A stretch of DNA of 11,424 bases from Baffinella frigidus (GCA_026770585.1 MU646587.1:419256-430679), one strand, 5' to 3'. Counted from the first letter of the stretch, positions 1-6,561 are shown. The notes: generated by a model not told the origin, from the sequence alone. Translations and numbers: made by a program.

Positions 1-500
1 GGGGTTTGGGGTTTGGGGTTTGGGGTTTGGGGTTTGGGGTTGAGGGTTTAGGGTTTGGGGTTTAGGGGTTGGGGCTAAGTGTTTAGGGTTCAGGGTTTAG
101 GGTTCAGGGTTTAGGGTTCAAGGTTCAGGGTTTAGGGTTCAGGGTTTAGGGGTTGGGGTTCAGGGTTTGTGGTTTGTGGTTTGTGGTTTGTGGTTTGGGG
201 TTTGGGTTTGAGGTTTAGGGTGTAGGGCTTAGGGTTTGGGGTTGGGGGGTTGGGTTTGAGGTTTGGATTTTGGGTTTGAGGTTTTGGGTTTGAGGTTTGG
301 GGTCTGGGTTTGGGGTTTGGGGTTTGGGTTTGGTGTTTGGGGTTCGGGTTTGAGGTTTTGGGTTTAGGGTGTAGGGTTTAGGGTTTGGGGTTTGGGTTTG
401 AGGTTTGGGGTTTGGGTTTGAAGTTTGGGTTTGAAGGTTGGGTTTGAGGTTTGGATTTGAAGTGTAGGGTTCAGGGTTGGGGGTTTGGGTTGAGGGTTGA
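1..500 (+). repeat. Degenerate telomere-like heptamer array, G-rich on +
   Basis: The whole block is built from 7-bp units related to TTTAGGG. Units change in local runs: five GGGGTTT units at 1-35, mixed TTTAGGG/TTCAGGG at about 80-160, four TTTGTGG units at 166-193, then mixed TTTGGGG and TTTGAGG. The G-rich strand is the + strand. The mixture of variants and small indels indicates an old internal array rather than a living chromosome end. The G-run density means this strand could fold into G-quadruplexes, which is inference. A 98-codon proline-rich frame on the minus strand (215-511) is only the translation of the complementary CCAAACC units. Confidence 0.93.
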
Positions 501-594
501 GGGATGCACACCCCGTCCCCTCCATCGAACGCCTCCCCACTCAGAACCGAATGGATCGTCTGTTTGTGGCGTAGGGTTCAGAATGTGACGGTTC
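501..594 (+). repeat. Repeat A, copy 1
   Basis: This is a 94-bp unit that recurs at 737-828 with only a handful of differences. It starts GGGATGCRCACCCCGTCCCC and ends with GAATGTSACGGT. The last part, TGTTTGTGGCGTAGGGTT, ends in a telomere-like TAGGGTT. No coding function is apparent. Copy-to-copy start distances are 236 and 241 bp, so the higher-order unit was probably about 236-241 bp. Confidence 0.9.
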
Positions 595-627
595 AAAAAG
601 TGGGCCAAGGCCCAGCGTCATAATGAT

Positions 628-720
628 GACTAATAGTATTGTAGCGCTGACTAATAGTATGGTACTGCTGACTAATAGTATTGTAGTGCTGACTAATTGT
701 ATTATAGTGCTGACTAACCC
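628..720 (+). repeat. 21-bp tandem repeat, about 4.4 copies
   Basis: Units begin at 628, 649, 670, 691 and 712 with GACTAATAGTATTGTA followed by a short variable GYGCT-like end. The period is exactly 21 bp. It fills the space between repeat A copies 1 and 2. A multiple-of-three period leaves a minus-strand frame open, giving a heptad of the LVSTTIL type, but the frame spans non-coding repeat A on both sides and I do not call it a gene. A small inverted repeat, TGGGCCAAGGCCCA, lies just upstream at 601-614. Confidence 0.92.
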
Positions 721-736
721 GAACTGAAGCGGTGTA

Positions 737-828
737 GGGATGCGCACCCCGTCCCCTCCGTCAAACGCCTCCCCACTCAGAACCAAATGGATCATCTGTT
801 TGTGGCGTAGGGTTCAGAATGTCACGGT
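737..828 (+). repeat. Repeat A, copy 2 (abutted by M1 element)
   Basis: This copy aligns along its length with 501-592, differing at scattered single bases. It is followed immediately at 829 by the left inverted terminus of M1 copy 1. After that element, sequence resumes with the start of another repeat A unit (GGGATGCGCACCCC at 978), consistent with insertion or recombination at a repeat A boundary. Confidence 0.88.
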
Positions 829-979
829 CCACACAGCGGGCTACGAAGGGATTTTCGGGCCGAGTTTCCGTTACCTTATCCGTAGGAACCCCCCCATGCC
901 CCTACGAGTTGTCTACCGTAGGGTCCTAGGTCTTATCGCTTATGGGTTATTCAAAATCCCTTCGAAGTCCGCTGTGTGG
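829..979 (+). mobile_element. M1 MITE-like element, copy 1 (complete, 151 bp)
   Basis: The ends are inverted repeats of 27 bp matching at 25 positions. The left end (829-855) starts CCACACAGCGGGCTACG and the right end (953-979) finishes GAAGTCCGCTGTGTGG. The interior carries a second small inverted repeat around the CTACCGTAGGG motif and the tract TCCTAGGTCTTATCGCT. At about 150 bp it cannot encode a transposase, so it fits a non-autonomous MITE-like element. Related copies are at 5119-5279, 6216-6333 and 7424-7584, with end fragments at 6798-6832 and 10478-10506. The four bases flanking each end here (CGGT and GATG) do not match, so no target duplication is visible. The superfamily is unknown. 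Confidence 0.85.
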
Positions 980-1173
980 GATGCGCACCCCATCCCCACG
1001 GTGTAGGGTTCAGCATCTTCTTCTTCTTCTTCATTAACCTCTTAAAGTCTCTGTAAACAGTTCCTAGGCCTATTGGAGAGTGATCAACTTACTAACTACG
1101 CGCCGTTTGCCCTCGACGGGGACCCACCGAATGGATCGTCTGTTTGTGGCGTAGGGTTTAGAATGTCACGGTT
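978..1173 (+). repeat. Repeat A, copy 3 (broken)
   Basis: The unit start (GGGATGCGCACCCCATCCCC) lies at 978-1000 and the unit end (ATGGATCGTCTGTTTGTGG through GAATGTCACGG) at about 1129-1172. The two parts are separated by about 125 bp of unrelated sequence containing a short CTT microsatellite at about 1015-1032. This is the most decayed of the three copies and runs into the telomere-like block that follows. Confidence 0.75.
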
Positions 1174-1332
1174 TAGGGGGTAGGTTTTAGGGGTTTAGGA
1201 TTTAGGGTTCAGGGTTTGAGGTTGAGGGTTGAGGGCTTGGGGGTGAGGGTTTAGGGTTTAGGGTTTAGAGATTTGGGTTGAGGGTTGAGGGTTTAGGGAT
1301 TAGGGTTTAGGGTTTGGGGTTTGGGGTTCAGG
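1165..1332 (+). repeat. Degenerate telomere-like block
   Basis: Mixed TTTAGGG, TTCAGGG, TTGAGGG and TTTGGGG units with irregular phase, G-rich on +. It begins inside the tail of repeat A copy 3 and ends at the start of a lower-copy spacer. Confidence 0.88.
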
Positions 1333-1990
1333 AGTTTTCTCCCGTTTTGGATACGTCTGGGGACACCGCGAAGCGACGAAACAATGGCTCCAACAGAATG
1401 GCTCCAAGAGCAAAAATAGCTCCAAAAGCACAGGGACTCCGGAGTTCCCCCAAATGTCACCCTCATGTCCACTTTCCTTGGGAACAACCACATCTCACTC
1501 GCTTTACAAACAACCCGCGCCACTGCTGGTAGGTCCCCCTCAATGCCCCAGTCTTACAAAGCCTTCACTGGAGGGAATACATGGTGGCCGTGTTGGCTTC
1601 GATCCGTGATCAACGAACTTTCCTCTCTTATACCCTCAGCCAGATCAAGAGTCATCTCACTCGCGGTACAAACAACTTGGTTCCCCTCAATACCCTAGGC
1701 CAGATCACTTCTCAAGTTGACACGCTGGGTTCGCGGTACAAGTTGGTCAACTGTGGAGCGGGAAAGAGCTGGTGCTCGCCAAATTGGCGAGCCCAAATAG
1801 ACTGAGACAGAGCTAGGAATCGACAATTGATTCAACTGAACTGCTGCCTCCGAAAGAAACGTGATGTTGCTTCAACATCCCCCCCTACACACCCAGTGGA
1901 TTTTCAGCTCACCAAAAAGGGTAGGCTGAGATAGAACTAGTTAGTATGCCTGTGCGGCTCGTTGCGGGCCACGGCCGAGGAATCTCGCCC
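1333..1990. other. Gene-free spacer with dispersed repeat fragments
   Basis: No gene is recognised here. Short frames exist on both strands, but none resembles a known protein. The stretch holds an imperfect internal duplication (about 1488-1552 against 1650-1710, sharing CATCTCACTCGC and TACAAACAAC). At 1578-1608 lies an inverted copy of a motif seen at 6621-6650 and 6767-6797 (core ATGGCCACCATG). A near-palindrome GCTCGCCAAATTGGCGAGC sits at 1774-1792, and its neighbourhood 1773-1816 recurs at 6841-6895. It looks like decayed repeat-derived DNA. Confidence 0.6.
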
Positions 1991-2109
1991 GGGAACAAGT
2001 ATTTTTCTTTGGAAAATCTGCACCAAAATTTCTACACAGTTGCTTCGGACGTGACCCGTTGTGTAGTAATTTTCGTTGCAAGATTTTTTGAAGAAAAATA
2101 CTTGTTCCC
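1991..2109 (+). mobile_element. M2 long-hairpin element, copy 1 (119 bp)
   Basis: Almost the entire length is one imperfect hairpin. The left arm starts GGGAACAAGTATTTTTCTT and the right arm ends with its reverse complement. Similarity continues inward through AATCT, CAAAATT and CTACACA for roughly 50 bp per arm, leaving a short centre around CTTCGGACGTGACC. Outside the arms, AATCT on the left and AGATT on the right suggest that the termini extend further, with a 5-bp insertion on the left. The same family occurs at about 6985-7106 and 7765-7893. It is non-coding and MITE-like; the superfamily is undetermined. Confidence 0.85.
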
Positions 2110-2160
2110 AGATTAAATCCACTGTACACCTTTACACCTAACTGTACAACTATAATCTAG

Positions 2161-2271
2161 CTCTACCTGAGTTTTGTTCTGGCTCGTCCTAAAGCTTTTT
2201 GTTTGCCCTGGTGTACTGGAGTTCTGCTCTTAAATGCCTCAAGGACGAGCCAGAATAAACCTCAGGCAGAG
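2161..2271 (+). mobile_element. M6 inverted-repeat element (111 bp)
   Basis: The 30-bp ends pair at 27 positions: the left arm at 2161-2190 reads CTCTACCTGAGTTTTG and then TTCTGGCTCGTCCT, and the right arm at 2242-2271 is its inverted counterpart. The loop of about 50 bp is AT-richer and holds no reading frame. It ends at the exact base before the next inverted-repeat element (2272). No target duplication is visible, and no second copy was found in the window. Confidence 0.75.
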
Positions 2272-2648
2272 ATCCCTCAAGTGGCCAGTGGGCGCATACG
2301 CCCTACCGTAGGGCCCTAGGACCTGCCTAGGACCTCTTGGCGGTCAATTTTGACTGCATCGCCACTTCAGGGATATATGACACACCTTGCAGGAAGCGTC
2401 CCAGCTGCCGGACGCGAGGAAGCGGGAGTCGGGCGAGGGGTCTCTTATACGTATACGGGTGTACTCTTATATACGAGTGTGCTCTTATATAATATACGAG
2501 TGTACTCTTATACGTATACACTCCGACCAATATACTCTATTTACGGATACCTGAATGCGCTCCTCTGGGGCACCTGAATCCAAGAGGTCCTAGGCAGGTC
2601 CTAGGACCCTACTGTAGGGCGTATCAGCCTACTGGCCACTCAGGGGAT
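2272..2648 (+). mobile_element. M3 foldback element, copy 1 (377 bp, 69-bp arms)
   Basis: The arms are 2272-2340 and 2580-2648 and match at about 61 of 69 positions. They include ATACGCCCTAC and the tract TCCTAGGACCTGCCTAGG. The interior is about 240 bp and contains an irregular tandem repeat with CTCTTATA at 2442, 2464, 2482 and 2505, in AT-rich sequence full of GTATAC-like palindromes. A second, shorter structure with the same outer end lies at 2943-3037, followed by a further isolated end. Nothing in it resembles a transposase. Confidence 0.82.
2442..2520 (+). repeat. Irregular 18-23 bp tandem repeat inside M3
   Basis: Units share CTCTTATA followed by ATACGAGTGT or ATACGTATAC. Successive starts are 22, 18 and 23 bp apart. 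The array is AT-rich and self-complementary in several places, in contrast to the GC-rich arms of the element around it. Confidence 0.75.
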
Positions 2649-2710
2649 AATCTGCACCTGAATGCGCTCCTCCAGTGCCTGCACGCGGATCTCGGCCTTG
2701 GTCGATATCG
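2643..2710 (+). repeat. Repeat C, copy 1
   Basis: The unit runs from GGGGATAATCTGCACCTG through CGGATCTCGGCCTTGGTCGA. It recurs almost intact at 3089-3170, and in part at about 2550-2568, 2912-2937, 3266-3300 and 3830-3878. The first bases overlap the end of the M3 right arm (GGGGAT), so copies of C tend to lie just outside M3 ends. Confidence 0.85.
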
Positions 2711-2738
2711 ACCCCTAGCTCAGGCAGAGCTAGGGGTC
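2710..2738 (+). repeat. Perfect 12-bp stem hairpin
   Basis: GACCCCTAGCTC at 2710-2721 pairs perfectly with GAGCTAGGGGTC at 2727-2738 across a 5-base loop AGGCA. It sits at the end of repeat C copy 1. It has no downstream T-tract and no gene next to it, so I do not call it a terminator. Confidence 0.85.
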
Positions 2739-2779
2739 ATGTTTGACCCCCAGCAGGAATCGACCACCCACCCCCTACA

Positions 2780-2893
2780 GGGGTTACTCGCGAATAAGAC
2801 ATCGCACCGCCCCTAGGGGGGTCATATGTTCCTGGGCTACAGCCCCACCGTAGGAACCTACAGCGGTGCGTGTCCTTATTCGACCGTAACCCC
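2780..2893 (+). mobile_element. M7 inverted-repeat element
   Basis: Arms of 31 bp (2780-2810 and 2863-2893) pair in three blocks: GGGGTTAC, CGAATAAG and CGCACCGC. The centre contains a further stem pairing GTTCCT with AGGAAC around GGGCTACAGCCC. The octamer CCCTACAG occurs at 2773-2780 and 2903-2910; it could be a target duplication, but it is not flush with the right arm, so this is uncertain. Confidence 0.68.
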
Positions 2894-2942
2894 GGTACAC
2901 GACCCTACAGGAGTAATCTGCACCTGAATGCGCTCCTACAAC

Positions 2943-3037
2943 TATCCCTTAAGTAGCCAGCGGGTCGAAAAAGACCCGCAGAGGTCCTAGGCAGGTCCAC
3001 TGTAGGGTGTATGAGCCCACTGGCCACTTGAGAGATA
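2943..3037 (+). mobile_element. M3-related short element, copy 2
   Basis: The outer ends TATCCCTTAAGTAGCCAG (left) and CTGGCCACTTGAGAGATA (right) are inverted copies of the M3 terminus. Inside lie the M3 arm motif GGTCCTAGGCAGGTCC and a perfect 7-bp hairpin (GCGGGTC at 2960-2966, GACCCGC at 2973-2979). The long interior of the 377-bp copy is missing. A further right-end motif (CTGGCCACTTATGGGATA) follows at about 3063-3080. Confidence 0.7.
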
Positions 3038-3088
3038 CGTATATAGCGTACGTGTGAGCCTGCTGGCCACTTATGGGATACGTATATA

Positions 3089-3170
3089 GGGGATAATCTG
3101 GACCTGAATGCGCTCCTCCGGTGCCTGCAGGCGGATCTCGGCCTTGGTCGACATCGGTAGCTCCGCAACC
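3089..3170 (+). repeat. Repeat C, copy 2 (most complete)
   Basis: This copy matches 2643-2710 closely and adds the 3' extension CATCGGTAGCTCCGCAACC. That extension reappears at 3266-3300 just beyond the TTAAGGG array and, slightly altered, at 3830-3878. The array is thus bracketed by the same repeat tail. Confidence 0.85.
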
Positions 3171-3180
3171 TTTTTTCGGG

Positions 3181-3262
3181 TTCAGGGTTCAGGGTTAAGG
3201 GTTAAGGGTTAAGGGTTAAGGGTTAAGGGTGAGGGGTTAAGGGTTAAGGGTCAAGGGTTAAG
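3181..3262 (+). repeat. TTAAGGG variant heptamer array
   Basis: Five uninterrupted TTAAGGG units run from 3195 to 3229, flanked by TTCAGGG, TGAGGGG and TCAAGGG units. It is bracketed by copies of the repeat C tail. The uniformity of one variant indicates local homogenisation. Confidence 0.92.
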
Positions 3263-3417
3263 TCGTGGTCGATATCGGTAGCTCCGCAACCTCTTTAGGG
3301 TCCCACTTAGCAGCCACCGAGGTCTTCACGGATACAGTCCATCTAAACTATTTGTACTAGAATCTTATCCATTGCCCGGGAACCTAACCGGAATTTCTTA
3401 GGGTCCACGGCAGGTCG

Positions 3418-3537
3418 TACGGTTAGTTATAGAGGCGTACGGTTAATTGTAGAATTGTACGGTTAGTCGTAGAGTTGTACGGTCAGGTTTAGAGTTGTAC
3501 AGTTAGTTGTAGAGTTGTACACTGAGTTGAACAGTTA
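3418..3537 (+). repeat. 20-bp tandem repeat, about 6 copies
   Basis: TAC anchors recur at 3418, 3438, 3458, 3478, 3498 and 3518, an exact 20-bp period. The consensus is TACGGTTAGTTGTAGAGTTG, and the last unit drifts. It is not related to the telomeric heptamer. The preceding stretch 3301-3417 shows no recognised feature. Confidence 0.92.
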
Positions 3538-3598
3538 CAGGTGTACAGTTGCACCCCGGCGACCCGCCCGCCTCGCCCTCGTTCGCCCCTGGCCAAGG

Positions 3599-3786
3599 CA
3601 GGTCGTAAACGGGGATTTCAGGACGCGACGGTTCGTTTCGTGGTACTAAATGGTACGTACTGACCTGGTGACATGCGACGGTTCGTCCTTTGCATGTCCA
3701 CGCTTCACCGAAAATCTTTCTTTCCACGTCCGTGCGGTATCAAATTAACAACACAACTTTTAACAGAAATTCCAGCTTACGACCTG
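3599..3786 (+). mobile_element. Inverted-repeat element / repeat D, copy 1
   Basis: The ends CAGGTCGTAAACGGGGATTTC... (left arm 3599-3619) and its inverse (right arm 3766-3786) agree at 18 of 21 positions. The interior contains ACGGTTCGTTTCGTGG and TACTAAATGGTACGT. The left part and some of the interior recur at 10184-10292, which lacks the matching right terminus. No coding content is recognised. Confidence 0.68.
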
Positions 3787-3792
3787 GCGTGG

Positions 3793-4086
3793 TTAGGGTG
3801 TAGGGTTCAGGGTCTGGGGTTCAGGATTTGGATCTCGGCCTTGGTCCATACCGGTAGCTCCGCAGCCTGCTTTAGGGTTAAGGGTCTGGGGTTCAGGGTT
3901 TGGGGAATAGGGTTTAGGGTTTTGGGTTTAGGGTGCAGGATGTGGGGTTTAGGGTTCAGGGTTTAGGGTTTATTGTTTTGGGGTTTGGGGTTTGGGGTTT
4001 AGGGTTCAGGGTTTAGGGTTGGGGTTTAGGGTTTAGGGTTGGGGGTTTGGGATTCAGGGTTCAGGGTTCAGGGTTCAGGGTTAAGA
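3793..4086 (+). repeat. Degenerate telomere-like block with a repeat C fragment
   Basis: Mixed TTTAGGG, TTCAGGG, TTTGGGG and TTAAGGG units, G-rich on +, interrupted at 3830-3878 by the tail of repeat C. It ends with about four TTCAGGG units just before the pyrimidine-rich direct repeat at 4087. Confidence 0.9.
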
Positions 4087-4298
4087 GTTTACCGCCGCCC
4101 CCTCCCCCTCCTCCTCATCCTCCTCTGTCGCAGCCTCGAGTTCACAGGTAGGGCTACCAAAGCAAATGAATCCCTATTTGTTCATAGGAGTTGGACAAAG
4201 CTTAATTAGGGCCCTAAGTAAATTCAATTAGGGCCAGAATCGTTTACCGCCGCGCCCTCCTCCTCCTCTGTCGCAGCCTCAAGTTCGCAGGTAGGGCA
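4087..4298 (+). repeat. CT-rich direct repeat pair (4087-4155 and 4242-4298)
   Basis: Both copies start GTTTACCGCCG and continue through a CCTCCTCC tract and CTCTGTCGCAGCCTC to CAGGTAGGGC. They bracket the left arm of the large inverted repeat (4164-4241). The second copy is shorter because its CCTCCTCC tract is contracted. They may reflect an insertion between two tandem copies. Confidence 0.82.
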
Positions 4299-4715
4299 GG
4301 AGCACACAAAGTCGCGCGCCCCCAACCCCCCTCGCCCGTCGCCGAGCCTGGCTCAGGGTTGAGGGTTTAAGGTTTAGGAGCCATGGGAGGTGGCTCAAAT
4401 TGTGCTCTGGAACAGAAATCCTCAAAGTAGATTTTGGTATTAAATGTGTCAACTTAAGTCGCAGAGACCCCAGATCTGGGGTCTCTGCAAGGTAAATCAA
4501 AACTGTTCCAGGACACTATTTGAGCCCCTTCCAAGGTTTCCTTCCAAGGTTCCTCCCCTCGCCCATCGCCGAGCCTGCTTCAGGGTTCAGGCTTTCAGGT
4601 TTATGTTTGATTTAAAAAAAAATGGCCTAACGAACCGGATTCTGGCCCTAATTAAATGTACTTAGGGCCCTAATTAACCTTCGTCCAACTCCTATGAACA
4701 AATAAGGAATCATTT
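4164..4715 (+). mobile_element. Large inverted-repeat structure, 552 bp, 78-bp arms
   Basis: The left arm 4164-4241 and right arm 4638-4715 are inverted copies agreeing at about 72 of 78 positions with no gaps. Landmarks are TATTTGTTCATAGGAG, TTAATTAGGGCCCTAAG and TTAGGGCCAGAATC. The centre contains a second inverted pair (4392-4415 with 4503-4526, 21 of 24 matching), a perfect palindrome at 4461-4488, and a direct repeat (about 4329-4370 and 4555-4596, sharing TCGCCGAGCCTG). No transposase-like frame is present. It could be a foldback element or the product of an inverted duplication. Confidence 0.8.
4461..4488. repeat. Perfect 28-bp palindrome
   Basis: The half-site GCAGAGACCCCAGA is followed immediately by its exact reverse complement, with no spacer and no mismatch. 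The centre is AGATCT. It lies between the inner arms of the large inverted repeat but about 15 bp off their symmetry axis. The core CCAGATCTGG also forms the centre of the palindrome at 9496-9513. Confidence 0.95.
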
Positions 4716-5037
4716 TCTTGTAAATTGAACATTGAACATGTCCCCGGATGAGGGTGTAGGGTTTAGGGGAGGGTCTCGCCTGGTTTCGCGGGGTTCCATG
4801 ACAACTTAAGGCTTAAGTCCACTGTGCAGGTGTATGTAACATTGTTATGTTGTGACAGTACACACAGTTTCAGGGGTGTAGGGATTTAGGGGTCTAGGGT
4901 GTGGGGGAGGGGCTTACCTGGTTTCGCGGGGTACCATCAGGACTTACGGCTTAAGTCCACTGTGCGTACAACAATACGTGACAGTACATACGGGTTCAGG
5001 GTTTAGGGGTTGAGGTTGTCGGGGAGGGGCTTGCGAA

Positions 5038-5118
5038 GCCTGAACCCTGACCCCTGAACCCAAAACCCCAGGGGTGTAGGGTTGAGGGGTGGGTCTTGCC
5101 AGGGGTGTAGGGTGTAAG
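5038..5118. repeat. Head-to-head telomere-like switch and repeat L, copy 1
   Basis: From 5038 the + strand is C-rich (CCTGAACCCTGACCCCTGAA), then AAAACCCCAGGGGTGTAGGG switches it to G-rich. The following unit, through GGTCTTGCCAGGGG to GTAAG, recurs at about 5847-5898. The switch point CCCCAGGGG is itself palindromic. Confidence 0.75.
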
Positions 5119-5279
5119 CCACATAGCGGGCTACGAAGGGATTTTCGGCCCATTTCGGGCCGAATTTCCGTTAAATTATCCGTAGGAACCCCCATATATC
5201 CCTACGGGTTGCCTACCGTAGGGTCGTAGGTCTTATCGCTTAAGGGTTATTCAAAATCCCTTTGAAGTCCGCTGTGTGG
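5119..5279 (+). mobile_element. M1 MITE-like element, copy 2 (complete, 161 bp)
   Basis: The termini CCACATAGCGGGCTACG and GAAGTCCGCTGTGTGG are inverted repeats as in copy 1. It is about 10 bp longer because of a local duplication around CGGGCCGAATTTCC. TAAG lies flush on both sides (5115-5118 and 5280-5283). However, the left TAAG belongs to repeat L and the right one to repeat E, so this match may be accidental rather than a target duplication. Confidence 0.87.
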
Positions 5280-5691
5280 TAAGTCCACTGTGCATGTGTA
5301 TGTAACATCGTTATGTTGCGACAGTACACACGGGTCCAGGGGTGTAGGGATTTAGGGGTCTAGGGTTTGATGGAGGGGCTTACCTGGTTTCGCGGGGTAC
5401 CATCAGGACTTGAGGCTTAAGTCCACTGTGTGTGTGTATATGTATACATCTACAATACGTGATAGTACATACAGGTTCAGGGTTTAGGGGCTGAGGGTTG
5501 AGGGTTAAGGGTTTGGGGGAGGGTGCTGCCTAGTTTCGCGGGGCTCCACGCCACTGTGCGTGTGTATACAACAATACGTGATGGTACATACAGGTTCAAG
5601 GTTGAGGGGTTGAGGGTTTGGGGGAGGCGCTTGCCTGGTTTCGCGGGGTTCTATCAGGGCGTCGTGCCCGATGCTGATTGCCCTCAACCGT

Positions 5692-5824
5692 GAACCGTGA
5701 ACCGTGAACTGAGAACCGAGAACTGAGAACCGAGAACTGAGAACCGAGAACTGAGAACCGAGAACCGTGAACCGTGAACTGAGAACCGAGAACCGAGAAC
5801 CGTGAACCGTGAACCGTGAACCCC
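5692..5824 (-). repeat. Heptamer array of GAACCGT / GAACTGA / GAACCGA units
   Basis: Nineteen consecutive 7-bp units run without an indel. Call GAACCGT T, GAACTGA A and GAACCGA B. The order is T T A B A B A B A B T T A B B T T T and then GAACCCC. The four AB pairs form a 14-bp dimer. On the minus strand the units read like altered TTCAGGG (for example TTCACGG), so this is probably a telomere-derived heptamer in the opposite orientation to most of the window. Confidence 0.9.
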
Positions 5825-6030
5825 AGGGGTGTATGGTTCAGGAAACCCCAGGGGCGTCGGGTTCAGGGGTGGATCTTGCCAGGGGCGAAGGGGTTAAGTG
5901 AGGGTCCTGCGTAGCCCGGTGTGCGAAGTCCTGCGTAGCCTGGTGTGTGGGGGGGGGGGCGCTTGCCTGGTCTCGCGGGGTTCCATGAGGGCGTCGTGCC
6001 CGATGTAGCTGATCGTCAACGCTTCTCCTG
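5818..6030 (+). repeat. Repeat L copy 2, diverged repeat E end, poly-G and repeat K
   Basis: The CCCCAGGGG motif at the end of the heptamer array is followed by repeat L copy 2 (about 5847-5898). A short duplicated CCTGCGTAGCC motif comes next, then a run of 11 G at 5949-5959, a diverged end of repeat E (5960-5985) and repeat K (5989-6030). Confidence 0.7.
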
Positions 6031-6034
6031 GGGT

Positions 6035-6187
6035 AGAGTTTGGGGTTTAGGGTTAAGGGTTTGGGGTTTAGGGTTGAGGGTTTGGGGTTTAGGATTTAGG
6101 GTGTAGGTTTTAGGGTTTAGGCTTTAGGGTTTAGGGTTTAGGGGTTAGGGGTTAGGGTTCAGGTTTTAGGTTTTAGGGTTTTAGGTC
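6035..6187 (+). repeat. Degenerate telomere-like block
   Basis: TTTAGGG, TTTGGGG, TTAAGGG and TTTTAGG units in irregular phase, G-rich on +. It is bordered on both sides by fragments containing GCTTCTCCTG from repeat K. Confidence 0.9.
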
Positions 6188-6215
6188 AATGCTTCTCCTG
6201 CTCCAAGGGGTAGGA

Positions 6216-6333
6216 GAGTTTCCGTTACCTTATCCGTAGGAACCCCTCTATGCCACTACGGGTTGCCTACCGTAGGGTCCTAGGTCTTATCGCTTGGGGG
6301 TTATTCAAAATCCCTTCTCAGTCCGCTGGGTGG
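6216..6333 (+). mobile_element. M1 MITE-like element, copy 3 (left end missing)
   Basis: Sequence from GAGTTTCCGTTACC to the right terminus GTCCGCTGGGTGG matches copies 1 and 2. The left 40 or so bases, including the left inverted terminus, are replaced by repeat K-like sequence. The right end runs directly into repeat K (GGGCGTCG at 6337). Confidence 0.82.
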
Positions 6334-6421
6334 ATTGGGCGTCGTGCCCGATGTTGCTGATTGTTACCGCTTCTCCTGCTCCGAGGGGTCCTGCTCCGAG
6401 GGCTTCCTATACGAGGGCTTC

Positions 6422-6561
6422 GTATACTTGGTGATATATGACTCGCTGTATACTTGGTGATATATGACTTCGTGTATGCTGTATACTTGGTGATACATGA
6501 CTCGTCGTATACTTGGTAATATATGACTTTGTATACGTTGTATACTTGGTGATCTATGACT
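6422..6561 (+). repeat. 59-bp dimeric tandem repeat (26 + 33 bp monomers)
   Basis: The monomer core GTATACTTGGTGATATATGA begins at 6422, 6448, 6481, 6507 and 6540. The spacings are 26, 33, 26 and 33 bp, so the true repeat is a 59-bp dimer of a short and a long monomer. The longer monomer carries an extra TGTATGCT or TGTATACGTT. The dimer period is not a multiple of three, so the minus-strand frame that crosses it is not a repeated protein domain. Confidence 0.92.

Larger units (their letters stand above)
4750..5665 (+). repeat. Repeat E minisatellite (long units with telomere-like linkers)
   Basis: Units carry GCCTGGTTTCGCGGGG, then CTTAAGTCCACTGTGC, then GTGTATGTAACA or ACAACAATACGTGA, then ACAGTACAYAC, and finally telomere-like heptamers. 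The CTGGTTTCGCGGG anchor occurs at 4780, 4918, 5384, 5530 and 5635, with a diverged one at 5967. Spacing between uninterrupted copies is 138, 146 and 105 bp. The array is broken at 5035-5279 by C-strand heptamers, repeat L and M1 copy 2. Several units are internally deleted. Confidence 0.85.

Noticed and set aside
1-500. A true chromosome end at the left edge
   Set aside because: The array is highly degenerate, and the G-rich strand runs 5' to 3' into the window rather than out of it, the wrong orientation for a left telomere.
215-511. Proline-, asparagine- and threonine-rich frame on the minus strand
   Set aside because: It is the translation of the complementary CCAAACC/CCCTAAA-type heptamers. 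Variants that lose the TAG stop stay open by chance.
740-1006. 88-codon frame across repeat A and M1 copy 1
   Set aside because: It is assembled from a non-coding repeat and a short inverted-repeat element; the other copies do not keep the frame.
2710-2738. Intrinsic transcription terminator
   Set aside because: There is no T-tract and no gene upstream, and the hairpin lies in a cluster of inverted repeats.
5115-5283. TAAG as target duplication defining the M1 superfamily
   Set aside because: The left TAAG is part of repeat L and the right one of repeat E, and the other complete M1 copies lack matching flanks.
6422-6561. Possible CRISPR-like array
   Set aside because: Units are direct tandem repeats of AT-rich sequence without unique spacers of constant length, and the context is eukaryotic.
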